A program made the position numbers and the translations under genes. From assembly GCA_025361665.1 (NCBI GenBank), contig JANYKF010000400.1, positions 1-13,570 on the forward strand: a stretch of 13,570 bases of DNA. The letters are read 5' to 3'. This document shows positions 6,781 to 13,570 of the stretch, piece after piece; positions within the stretch are counted from its first letter, which is position 1; every line of letters begins with the position of its first letter. Under the pieces are notes generated by a model. It had not been told where the DNA came from. It worked only from the letters and a program-made list of their open reading frames with translations, and made no database searches. The stretch comes from Clostridiaceae bacterium. Lineage in GTDB: Bacteria > Bacillota > Clostridia > DSM-8532.

Positions 6781-8163
6781 ATGCTGAAAAACCAACCCTG
6801 GATGTTGAACGCTCCGGATCTGCACTTCGAGCTGCAGCAAAGCAAGGAAGAAGGCAAAGACATATCGGGCTATGAAGAACGCATCGGCGCGATTCAGGCA
6901 ATGCCGGCGGATGACCCAGACCGCGAGCGGATGGCCGGCGAGCTTCTGGATGAGATGCTTTCACTGCCAGTCACGGAAGGCTACCGCTTCGAAGAGCCTT
7001 CGGACCTCGAGAGCATCCAAAGGCTGAGACCCACAACTGCAAAGAACTGGACCATCCCGGCCGCAATGCCGGATGCAGCGGTCCTTCTGGACCGGGTCCA
7101 TGGCGCCTGGCTGGGCCGGTGCGCCGGATGCCTGCTTGGCCAACCCATCGAAGGTTGGCGCAGGGACCGCATTCGCGGGCTGCTGAAAGAAACAGGCAAC
7201 TATCCGTTCAAGCACTACATTTCCTCCGATATCGGCGAAGAATTGAGAACCCGATACGATGTGCGGGATGAGGGCCATGTATATGGCAGCGACAAGAAGA
7301 ATTGGATCAACAATGTTGCCTATATGCCTGAGGATGACGATACGAACTACACCGTCATCGGATTGAAAGTGCTTGAAACCTATGGCTTCGGATTCACGCC
7401 GGAGGATGTTGCCGAATCGTGGCTGACGAATCTGCCGCTGCTGCATGTCTGCACGGCTGAACGCGTGGCATACAGGAACCTCGCGGCCTCCATTCCACCT
7501 CCGCAATCCGCCTCTTTCCGCAACGTATACAGGGAATGGATCGGCGCACAGATCCGCGCGGATTTCTTCGGATACGCCGCACCTGGAAACCCGGCCCTCG
7601 GCGCGGACATGGCCTGGAGGGATGCCTCCATCTCCCATGTGAAAAACGGCATATACGGTGAAATGATGATGGCGGCGATGCTTTCAGCCGCAGCCGTTTC
7701 GTCCGAAGTGAACATCGTGCTGGAGGCCGGGCTCTCCCAAATCCCGGAACACTGCCGGCTGGCGGAAGAAGTGCAGGAAGTCATCTTCTGGAAACAGGCC
7801 GGGGTTCTCGACTGGGAAGCTGCCCTGGACAACATCCATGAGCGCTACGATGAAAAGAAGGGGCACGAGTGGTGCCATACAATCTCAAACGCGCTGATTG
7901 TCAGCGTGGCCTTGCTCTATGGGGAACTTGACTTCGAGAAATCAATCGGCATTGCAGTTGTCGGCGCGCTGGATACGGACTGCAACGGGGCCACAGTCGG
8001 CTCCATCGTGGGGATGATGCTTGGCGCGTCAAAACTGCCCGCTTCCTGGATTGACCCGCTTTGCGACACATTGAAATCCGGTGTGGACGGCTTCGGCATG
8101 GTGAAGATTTCCGACATGGCCAGACGCACGGTGGACCTTGTCATGAAGCAGAAGCATCAATAG
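6781..8163 (+). CDS. ADP-ribosylglycohydrolase-family protein
   Basis: This 460-residue protein belongs to the DraG/ADP-ribosylglycohydrolase fold family of binuclear-magnesium hydrolases that cleave N- or O-glycosidic ADP-ribose bonds. Many bacterial members have unknown small-molecule substrates. The family domain begins with HGAWLGRCAGCLLGQPIEG (107-125). Acidic metal ligands appear in DDDTN (185-189) and in DTDCNGATVGSIVG (398-411, with D398 and D400). About 100 N-terminal residues precede the domain and carry a charged segment (EEGKDISGYEER, 23-34). ATG at 6781 is chosen because AAGGAGG lies 8 nt upstream; an in-frame GTG at 6748 extends through that site and is less likely. It is divergent from the PfkB kinase gene, a frequent neighbour of such proteins, suggesting sugar or nucleoside salvage rather than protein de-ADP-ribosylation. 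Its last 14 codons and stop lie in a 44-bp tandem duplication. Confidence 0.87.
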   Translation: MLKNQPWMLNAPDLHFELQQSKEEGKDISGYEERIGAIQAMPADDPDRERMAGELLDEMLSLPVTEGYRFEEPSDLESIQRLRPTTAKNWTIPAAMPDAAVLLDRVHGAWLGRCAGCLLGQPIEGWRRDRIRGLLKETGNYPFKHYISSDIGEELRTRYDVRDEGHVYGSDKKNWINNVAYMPEDDDTNYTVIGLKVLETYGFGFTPEDVAESWLTNLPLLHVCTAERVAYRNLAASIPPPQSASFRNVYREWIGAQIRADFFGYAAPGNPALGADMAWRDASISHVKNGIYGEMMMAAMLSAAAVSSEVNIVLEAGLSQIPEHCRLAEEVQEVIFWKQAGVLDWEAALDNIHERYDEKKGHEWCHTISNALIVSVALLYGELDFEKSIGIAVVGALDTDCNGATVGSIVGMMLGASKLPASWIDPLCDTLKSGVDGFGMVKISDMARRTVDLVMKQKHQ

Positions 8164-8207
8164 CCAGGCGCACGGTGGACCTTGTCATGAAGCAGAAGCG
8201 TCAATAA
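8120..8207. repeat. 44-bp tandem duplication spanning a stop codon
   Basis: Unit 1 (8120-8163) encodes the C-terminal tail and TAG stop of the ADP-ribosylglycohydrolase-family gene. Unit 2 (8164-8207) repeats it with three substitutions: CAGACG to CAGGCG, AAGCATC to AAGCGTC, and TAG to TAA. The second unit lies outside the frame. It also supplies the stop codon and last residues of the convergent truA gene (TCAATAACT on the plus strand). Confidence 0.9.
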
Positions 8208-8938
8208 CTTACCCGTTCCAGATAGAGTCCGCATGCATCCGCCATATGCCCTGCCTGGTTCCGCTCCATTGAATCAAAGATGTCCGGGATGGCTTCCGCA
8301 TCCATTTCACCCAATCCGACCTCAACCATGGTTCCGACGATCCGCCTTACCATATTGTGGAGAAAGCCATCCCCACGAACCCGGATGTCAACGAACCCGT
8401 TGGCTTCCTTGATCTCGATGGACGTGATCACGCGTACCATTGACTTCGACTTTGAACGCGCATTGGTGAAGGCTGTGAAATCATGCTCGCCGATGAAGAA
8501 CCGGGCTGCGCCTTTCATGGAGGCGAGATCGAGCTTCTGCGGCACATGCATGCTGAATTTCCGCATGAAGGGATTCGAATAGGCTTCATTCCAGATCCGG
8601 TACAAATAGGTCTTCTCTTTCGCATTGTACCTGGAATGGAAAATATCCGGGACCGCCGCAACATCGATGATGCTGATGTCTTCCGGAAGATACCTGTTCA
8701 GATACTGCATGATTTCGGATTCAACCAGTTTCGCCCTGCTTTTGAAATTGGCGATTTGGGCAATGGCATGCACGCCGGCATCCGTCCGGCTGCTTCCGAT
8801 GATTTCAACTTTTTTTCCTTCCATTTCAGACAAAACCTTTTCGATTTTCCCTTGAATGGAGTTCTCGCCCTCTCCAAGCCGCTGCCAACCCTTGTATCTT
8901 CCGCCGTCATATTGAATGGTCATTCTGTAATTGTTCAT
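8201..8938 (-). CDS. truA: tRNA pseudouridine synthase A
   Basis: TruA converts uridines 38-40 of the tRNA anticodon stem to pseudouridine in the cytoplasm, working as a homodimer. The 245 residues match the family length. The N-terminus is MTIQYDGGRYKGWQR. The catalytic aspartate is D53 in GSSRTDAGVHA (48-58). RYNAKEKTYLYRI, GEHDFTAFTNA and GDGFLHNMVRRIVG follow in the normal order. Start selection is supported by AAGGAGATC just upstream of the ATG. It is a housekeeping gene set among sugar genes. Clostridial genomes often carry more than one truA-like gene, so this may not be the only copy. It has its own 220-bp upstream region with a hairpin element. Its stop codon lies in the second unit of the duplication at 8120-8207. 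Confidence 0.94.
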   Translation of the reverse strand: MNNYRMTIQYDGGRYKGWQRLGEGENSIQGKIEKVLSEMEGKKVEIIGSSRTDAGVHAIAQIANFKSRAKLVESEIMQYLNRYLPEDISIIDVAAVPDIFHSRYNAKEKTYLYRIWNEAYSNPFMRKFSMHVPQKLDLASMKGAARFFIGEHDFTAFTNARSKSKSMVRVITSIEIKEANGFVDIRVRGDGFLHNMVRRIVGTMVEVGLGEMDAEAIPDIFDSMERNQAGHMADACGLYLERVSY

Positions 8939-8987
8939 CCTGATCTCCTTGTGAACCCGTATTCGGAATATCGTACCCTGTCAGTTT

Positions 8988-9072
8988 TATCCTGTATTTG
9001 TGCTGCTGGTGTGCAATTTTCACTGAGCATGGGCACAAATACAGGTCTTCCTGGTAATTCGCCGCGAAGCAT
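8988..9072 (-). other. hairpin repeat element, copy 2 (upstream of truA)
   Basis: Perfect 13-bp arms, CCTGTATTTGTGC (8991-9003) and GCACAAATACAGG (9033-9045), enclose 29 nt that may pair further through TGCT/AGCA and GTG/CAC. As in copy 1 the left arm is preceded by TATC and the right arm is followed by CTTCCTGGT, then TTCG, CGAAGCAT. The aligned 11-bp stems differ at four positions and each change is compensated on the opposite arm. Enclosed lengths (32 and 31 nt) are nearly identical. It lies 52 nt before truA, in its probable leader or promoter region. No convincing promoter for truA was found around it. Confidence 0.6.
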
Positions 9073-9099
9073 ATGTAGTGTATCATATCTTTCGACTGC

Positions 9100-9173
9100 A
9101 GGTTTCCCTCTGGAATTCAGCGGACTGCCACAGCAAAGGTTTCCCTGTCGAATTCCGCGGACTACCACAGCAG
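9100..9173. repeat. two tandem 37-bp repeats overlapping the 3' end of the URO-D-family gene
   Basis: Unit A (9100-9136) and unit B (9137-9173) both begin AGGTTTCCCT. They share GAATTC, GCGGACT and CCACAGCA at the same offsets. Unit B contains the last codons and TAG stop of the URO-D-family gene; the matching bases in unit A read CAG. The core resembles the segment after the right arm of the hairpin element just downstream. The repeats hold no gene. Confidence 0.8.
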
Positions 9174-10580
9174 CGTCGTCCAAATATAATTGTACACCCA
9201 GAAGTCCGCCTCTTCCCAACTATTCCGCACAAGTGCCGTGTCTCCGGAAAGATGCGTGTACCCGCGGCTCTCTTCCTCCCAAGGGATGCAGACACCCGGC
9301 GGCCGTTTCCCCATCTCCATGGGCGCGGGGTTCGAGGGGCTCTCCCTTTCACGGTGTTTAGCGGCGGAAGACCGGCTGTATGCGCCATGCTCCATGGTAT
9401 ATGCAATCGCCGTCTTCACGTTGTCCACGTTGATGTCCTGCATCATCAATGCCGTGGAATCCAGGATGTATCCCCCTTCCGGCGCAAGTGCGGAAAAGAG
9501 TTTCGCCAAATATGCCTCCACTTCCTGTTTCGTGCCCCAGGCCAGCAATTCATAGGGCAGCCCGCCGCTGACGGCAAACTTGCGCTTGATCGTATTCACC
9601 AGTTTCAAGGGATCACCCTTGTCAAGATGATAGATGATGCTGCCCGCAGGAAACTCCAGCAGCTTGTCATAGTGGGCTTCCCAGTTGCCTTCGCCATAGA
9701 ACAGGATACGATGTCCCTTTGCGATAATTTCCTCGAAAACAGGTTTCAGCGTGGGCCACATGATGCCATCGAACATCTCCGGCGTGATGAACGGGACAGT
9801 TCCCCGGTGCGCCCAGATCGTGATGGGTGCGTTCCTGTCAGCGTCCGCACCGCCAAGGGCATTCTTCACGATGTGCGGCATCAGCGCTTCGCAGGCTTTC
9901 AATACCTTTTTCGGCTGTGTGAAGGCGTCCATGACCGAGCCCTGGTAACCTCTCAGTTTGTCCATCAGCAAATCGAAAGGCGCCTTGATCATGCCCGCAT
10001 TGGCGGAGACGACGCCGGCCTCATATTTCAACTTGTCGGCATATTCCCCGAATGAACCGATGTATCGGGCATACGCCATGGCTCCGGAAATCAGCGCGGC
10101 ATTGTGTTGAAAGGCAACAGGGCCGCCGGGAGGAGAAAGCCGGGTCGTATATCGGGAAAACCATTTGGTCAGGAGGAAGGCCGTCGGGTCATCGGCAAAC
10201 TCGTCGTACTCATCCGCCTTCATGCAGAGGTCGGCCTCGGAGGCCGGTTCGTGAAACTGGCACACGCTGTCCGGTGAAACATCCACCCCCGGCACGGCGA
10301 AATATTTCCAGGAAGCGCCTTTCCCCACGCCATAGTTGCTCCAGATGGCGTTGAGCATCGCCGCGTCCACATTCAGTTCCATCGCCATCTTCCGGGTGGC
10401 GTCAAAAGCCAGGCGATAGTCGCAGGCCGTTTGCTGGGTTGTATATCCGGCATATTTCGCGGCAATTTCCTCAAAGAAAAACCGTATCGGAATGCGGTCC
10501 GGCATGTTGTTGTCCATAGCCGCGGCATACCGGCTGAAAGCCGCATGGTATCTGTTTTCAATCTCTTGTGATGCGAACAT
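9162..10580 (-). CDS. uroporphyrinogen decarboxylase-family (URO-D/MtaA fold) protein
   Basis: This 472-residue protein has the URO-D TIM-barrel fold, shared by HemE and by methyltransferases that act on corrinoid proteins. It is much longer than HemE (about 350 residues) and no heme gene is nearby, so it is more likely a methyltransferase-like or uncharacterised paralogue. Family-like segments are the N-terminal DRIPIRF (28-34), PFDLLMDKLRG, IIYHLDKGDP and the late GGYILDSTALMMQDINVDNVKTAI. Where MtaA-like enzymes have a zinc His-x-Cys, this protein reads HLD, and I see no Cys in the late glycine-rich segment, so the zinc site may be absent. About 70 residues follow the barrel, ending in NYIWTTLLW. 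GGAGGG precedes the ATG. It follows the second GH38 by 41 bp, presumably in the same operon. Its stop lies within a 37-bp tandem repeat. Confidence 0.75.
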   Translation of the reverse strand: MFASQEIENRYHAAFSRYAAAMDNNMPDRIPIRFFFEEIAAKYAGYTTQQTACDYRLAFDATRKMAMELNVDAAMLNAIWSNYGVGKGASWKYFAVPGVDVSPDSVCQFHEPASEADLCMKADEYDEFADDPTAFLLTKWFSRYTTRLSPPGGPVAFQHNAALISGAMAYARYIGSFGEYADKLKYEAGVVSANAGMIKAPFDLLMDKLRGYQGSVMDAFTQPKKVLKACEALMPHIVKNALGGADADRNAPITIWAHRGTVPFITPEMFDGIMWPTLKPVFEEIIAKGHRILFYGEGNWEAHYDKLLEFPAGSIIYHLDKGDPLKLVNTIKRKFAVSGGLPYELLAWGTKQEVEAYLAKLFSALAPEGGYILDSTALMMQDINVDNVKTAIAYTMEHGAYSRSSAAKHRERESPSNPAPMEMGKRPPGVCIPWEEESRGYTHLSGDTALVRNSWEEADFWVYNYIWTTLLW

Positions 10581-10621
10581 GATTCCCTCCAGTTTGTTTC
10601 CTGACCACGCGATTCTGTTGT

Positions 10622-13519
10622 TCAGCGTGACAGCTTCAAGGTGACGGCTTGATATGGCCTGATTTCCATGGCGACATGTCCTTCGACGATCTTCAGCAAG
10701 TCTCCTGTGGATTCATTCATGTCCGAGATCATTGCCTCACTGAAACCCCTGACATCCAGGCTGATCTGCCCGCTCTTTCCCTGGTTTTCATAGAACCTGA
10801 GAATGATGCCATCCTCATCGTGACAGCATTTGAAAGCAGACAGGCAGACGTGTTCCGGCAGCCCGCGGACAAGATGGCTGAAATCCGTCAATCGTTCATC
10901 CACGGAATCCGAACGAATCGCATGAACAACCGGAGGGCAGAAAAACGCATTGGCAATGGGCCGGAACGGGGCAAGATCATCCTGGCTGACAGCATATGGA
11001 AGGTAGGACCATTCGAATGCCTGCAATCCCAGGCACTGCGCACCGGGCGTGTCAAACGGATCGGATGCCCTTTCGACCCGCTGCATCATGTTCTCGCGGG
11101 TCATTTTGCCAATTCCCCGAAGCAGCGTGATGCAGATATCCGGCTGCCCGGTCAGCGGATTCGGGACGGCTTCATAGTCATAGAGCCCTTTGACCGCGAT
11201 GGCAAGCCCGTTTTGACAATCCTGCACGGCAAGCCATTCCCGGAACGGAAAGAGCCGGGTTGGCGGCTGCCGCCATGCCTGTTTCGGTTCAGGCGGACTG
11301 ACAGGACGTTTCAGAATGGCCAGATGACCTTGTGACAGGATCTCCGTTGCTTTCACGTTGGCGGGAAAGCGGAGCCGCACCCGATGGTCCCTGGCCCTGT
11401 TGTCAAGGACCAATCGAACATCGACCCGGGGAATCAGGCTGAACAATGATACTGTGAACGTCACCGGCATCTCGACCCGTTCGTCACTTCTCGCATCCCC
11501 ATTCAATTGTGCCGGAATGCTCAGCGTGCCGGTCATCTCAAGCGTTTGTCGGACAGGGCCGTCTTCCGCCAGGCGGCATTTGAATGGGAATCGTGTTGAG
11601 CGGACCGTTTCTCCCGGAATCCATGGGGGTGAATAGTCCCAGGCGTCTCCGGCGTCCGCTTCTTCCTCAATCAGGTTCAGATTGCAGTATTGCCTGCCCG
11701 TACGCTTGTCAAGAATATGGATCAGCGACCCTGAAACTTCTATGTGCAGCAGACTGTTTTCGATTGCGATATTGGCTGGATTTTCTTTATTTTCCTGATT
11801 TTCCTGATTTGCCTGATCTGCCTGATTTGCCTGAACCGGGCCAGCATCCTGCCAGGCATAGGTTTTGATTTGCAGACTGTCAAAGCTGTCGGAAAACAGG
11901 ACCTTGCGGTATACCTCCGCCGGGCAAGCTCCGTTGCGGGGCAAACCAATACCGTTCATCGCAATCGGATCCCTCTGTAAAATCTGGGTTGGCATCTTCG
12001 CTCCTTGTCCATCGATTATGAATCCTGCCTTGTCACCAATCGGCAGCCATACTTCCGCCGTTTGAGGGAAAGAGGACGATGCCGGTGCATAGGCGACGAT
12101 TCCTTTTGCCTTCATGTCCCACCAATGCAGGACATGCCGGCCGGCGAACTTCAGCACATCATGCATCACCCCGGCGGCGATCTGGTGAACGGCTGCATAA
12201 CGGGCCTCCATCTCGATGTGAACCTCGTCGGTACTGGACCCATGTATGCTGTCATGCGCGCTGTTGATCAGGATGTTGCGCCAGGCTTCGTGCAAAAGGG
12301 CCGGTTTCCCGGCGTATCCATGGCAGCCGGCGAGGGCCGTCAATGGCTCAACGTATTTTTCCATGAGCATTTCAGCTGAAAACTGCTTCTGCTTCAGATA
12401 TGTCCGGGTAGACAATGCGCCCAGCAGGATGAACTGATAGACCGAGCCAAGCATTTCTTCACGCAGGACAAGCGGGTGATGCAGATCCGCTTCCCGAAAG
12501 TCTGCCGGATGATTCTGGCTTGCTTCCTGAAAGTCTGCCGGATGATTCTGGCTTGCTTCCTGAAATTCTGCCGGATGATTCGGGCTTGCTTCCTGAAATT
12601 CTGCCGGATGATTCGGGCTTGCTTCCTGAAGATTTGTCCGCAGACCCAAACGCTCCCTGACCATGTTGATATAGTCTTCGGCATCGCCTGAGACAAATCT
12701 TATGTCTTTCTGGCTGTCATTGGCGATTTTGATCGAATCGCCGATGTTGATCTGCGGCGGGAGGTGGTCGAACCCGGCAATCAAGGGAATGATGCCTGAC
12801 GGATACCGTTCTGCGATGCGTCGGGCATTTTCAACAAGTTCCGTGGCGATTCGTTCCGGATCATCATGATCTGCCAGTTCAAGATGCCATTCATAAGACA
12901 GATACCCCGGATAATATGGGACATCGCGAGGCTGAATCGGGTCAACGACTTTATTGAACAAATTGAAGGCACCGCCGTAGCTTTCCCTGAAATGACTTGC
13001 CAGCACGCGTGAACCATCGGGTCCCTCAAGGATGAATTCATCCGGATGACCTCCCTCGATTTCGGGCATGCCGCGCATGAAAAGCAAACTGTCAATCCCG
13101 AAATTGTTAAGAATCTGCGGCATCTGCAGCGGGTGTCCGAAGTTGTCCGGCAGATACCCGGCCATCATGCACCGGCCATATCGATTGGACAGGCGGTTGC
13201 CATAAAGGCAGTTCCGGATGATTGCCTCGGCACTTGGCAGCCATTCGTCAAATTGTGTGTAGAAGGGTCCGATGCTCAGCTTCCGAGATGCAACCAGACC
13301 CATCATGGCCTGAAGATCCCCGGGAACGACTTCAAGATAAGCATCCAGCGGAAACACCTGCCCATCGAGCACATAGTTCTTGAAATCGGGGCGATGAGCG
13401 GCTATATGCTTCAGCTGCTCCAGCGCCTCAACTGTCCAGAACCGGTAGGACCTCATCGGCTGATACCATTCGATGTCCATGTGTCCCGCGACAACGACAA
13501 ATCCAATCAGTTCAGGCAT
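10622..13519 (-). CDS. alpha-mannosidase, glycoside hydrolase family 38 (MngB-like), with internal tandem repeats
   Basis: This 965-residue GH38 enzyme lacks a signal peptide and starts almost directly in the catalytic barrel, as MngB-type mannosidases do. Zinc ligands H13 and D15 lie in GHMDIEWYQP. The nucleophile is D125 in LPDNFGHPLQMPQIL. GFDHLPPQ lies near 249-256, GALSTRTYLKQ near 367-377, and the third zinc ligand is H422 in NSAHDSIHGSSTDEVH. The C-terminal tail has GIILRFYENQGKSG, shared with the other GH38 in this window, although their active-site motifs differ. Two in-frame repeats enlarge loops: about four 11-residue units (EASPNHPAEFQ type, 298-343) before the GALSTR segment, and an Asn/Gln/Glu-rich run (563-582). 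Start at 13519 follows GAGGAGG at 6-nt spacing; an open frame extends to 13543 but passes through that site. The substrate is an alpha-mannoside of unknown linkage, probably cytoplasmic. Confidence 0.92.
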   Translation of the reverse strand: MPELIGFVVVAGHMDIEWYQPMRSYRFWTVEALEQLKHIAAHRPDFKNYVLDGQVFPLDAYLEVVPGDLQAMMGLVASRKLSIGPFYTQFDEWLPSAEAIIRNCLYGNRLSNRYGRCMMAGYLPDNFGHPLQMPQILNNFGIDSLLFMRGMPEIEGGHPDEFILEGPDGSRVLASHFRESYGGAFNLFNKVVDPIQPRDVPYYPGYLSYEWHLELADHDDPERIATELVENARRIAERYPSGIIPLIAGFDHLPPQINIGDSIKIANDSQKDIRFVSGDAEDYINMVRERLGLRTNLQEASPNHPAEFQEASPNHPAEFQEASQNHPADFQEASQNHPADFREADLHHPLVLREEMLGSVYQFILLGALSTRTYLKQKQFSAEMLMEKYVEPLTALAGCHGYAGKPALLHEAWRNILINSAHDSIHGSSTDEVHIEMEARYAAVHQIAAGVMHDVLKFAGRHVLHWWDMKAKGIVAYAPASSSFPQTAEVWLPIGDKAGFIIDGQGAKMPTQILQRDPIAMNGIGLPRNGACPAEVYRKVLFSDSFDSLQIKTYAWQDAGPVQANQADQANQENQENKENPANIAIENSLLHIEVSGSLIHILDKRTGRQYCNLNLIEEEADAGDAWDYSPPWIPGETVRSTRFPFKCRLAEDGPVRQTLEMTGTLSIPAQLNGDARSDERVEMPVTFTVSLFSLIPRVDVRLVLDNRARDHRVRLRFPANVKATEILSQGHLAILKRPVSPPEPKQAWRQPPTRLFPFREWLAVQDCQNGLAIAVKGLYDYEAVPNPLTGQPDICITLLRGIGKMTRENMMQRVERASDPFDTPGAQCLGLQAFEWSYLPYAVSQDDLAPFRPIANAFFCPPVVHAIRSDSVDERLTDFSHLVRGLPEHVCLSAFKCCHDEDGIILRFYENQGKSGQISLDVRGFSEAMISDMNESTGDLLKIVEGHVAMEIRPYQAVTLKLSR
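11774..11833 (-). repeat. 9-bp in-frame microsatellite encoding QAN/QEN triplets
   Basis: On the plus strand the run reads as repeats of TTTCCTGAT, TTGCCTGAT and CTGCCTGAT. It encodes about seven three-residue units (QAN, QAD, QEN, KEN) at residues 563-582 of the second GH38. The hydrophilic run sits between the sheet ending KTYAWQ and the IAIENSLLHIEV strand, as a linker would. Copy-number change would keep the frame. Confidence 0.85.
12490..12631 (-). repeat. 33-bp in-frame tandem repeat inside the second GH38 gene
   Basis: Four units begin at 12490, 12523, 12556 and 12589, and a fifth partial copy begins at 12622. Units 3 and 4 are identical, units 1 and 2 differ by one base, and the pairs differ from each other at two bases. 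Each unit encodes 11 residues of the EASPNHPAEFQ or EASQNHPADFQ type. A degenerate unit (EADLHHPLVLR) lies on the left. Identical adjacent copies indicate recent expansion by slippage or unequal crossover. Confidence 0.95.
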
Positions 13520-13570
13520 CTGGTCCTCCTCGGGAAACATCACCGGATTGATCCGAAAAAAGGCAACTGG
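13520..13570. other. 51-bp upstream edge, unassigned
   Basis: This contains the ribosome-binding site GAGGAGG of the second GH38 gene. One minus-strand frame ends in TGA about 20 nt before that start, and another ends 5 nt inside the gene. Either could be the tail of an upstream operon gene, but too little is present to tell. No promoter boxes are evident. Confidence 0.3.

Noticed and set aside
5432..9072. Composite transposon or insertion sequence bounded by the two hairpin elements
   Set aside because: The elements are in the same orientation and flank ordinary genes. No transposase frame or target-site duplication was seen.
9100..9173. CRISPR-like direct repeats
   Set aside because: The two 37-bp units are directly adjacent with no unique spacer, there are only two, and no cas gene is present.
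12490..12631. 33-bp repeats as a CRISPR or iteron array
   Set aside because: They are contiguous without spacers, keep the reading frame of GH38, and encode a regular 11-residue repeat.

Overview
This 13.6 kb window is a gene-dense bacterial chromosome segment with a carbohydrate-utilisation character. The base composition is moderately GC-rich. Shine-Dalgarno sites are strong and purine-rich, and the TruA and family-4 glycosyltransferase have the style of Bacillota, probably a Clostridia-like anaerobe. That placement rests on protein style, not on a marker gene. I see no tRNA, rRNA, transposase, phage gene or CRISPR array.

Layout, left to right. A plus-strand GT4 glycosyltransferase (59-1309) converges on a minus-strand operon. 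Read 5' to 3', that operon is a PfkB sugar kinase (6450-5518), a mannitol-1-phosphate 5-dehydrogenase-like enzyme (5418-4159) and a first GH38 alpha-mannosidase (4162-1343) whose start overlaps the dehydrogenase stop as ATGA. A 330-bp divergent intergenic region (6451-6780) follows. It holds a convincing minus-strand promoter, three tandem 24-bp repeats and a possible 19-codon leader ORF with a GC-rich hairpin. It drives the kinase operon leftward and an ADP-ribosylglycohydrolase-family gene (6781-8163) rightward. The latter converges on truA (8938-8201). Upstream of truA lies a 220-bp intergenic region with a hairpin element and 37-bp repeats. A second minus-strand unit follows: a second, MngB-like GH38 alpha-mannosidase (13519-10622) and then a uroporphyrinogen-decarboxylase-family protein (10580-9162).

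How the genes may work together (inference): two GH38 enzymes of different subtypes suggest breakdown of alpha-mannosides. A kinase placed before a polyol-phosphate dehydrogenase suggests that a released sugar or polyol is phosphorylated intracellularly and then oxidised to a ketose phosphate, in place of the PTS route that usually feeds MtlD. No transporter or regulator lies inside the window. The URO-D-fold protein and the ADP-ribosylglycohydrolase have no proven substrate here.

The least ordinary material is outside the enzymes. (1) Two intergenic hairpin elements, at 5432-5517 and 8988-9072, share flanks and length, while their 11-bp stems differ by four paired compensatory changes. (2) Short tandem duplications span the 3' ends, including stop codons, of two genes. 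(3) The second GH38 carries in-frame 33-bp and 9-bp repeats. (4) An AATTC-centred motif recurs in these repeats and just after several stop codons.
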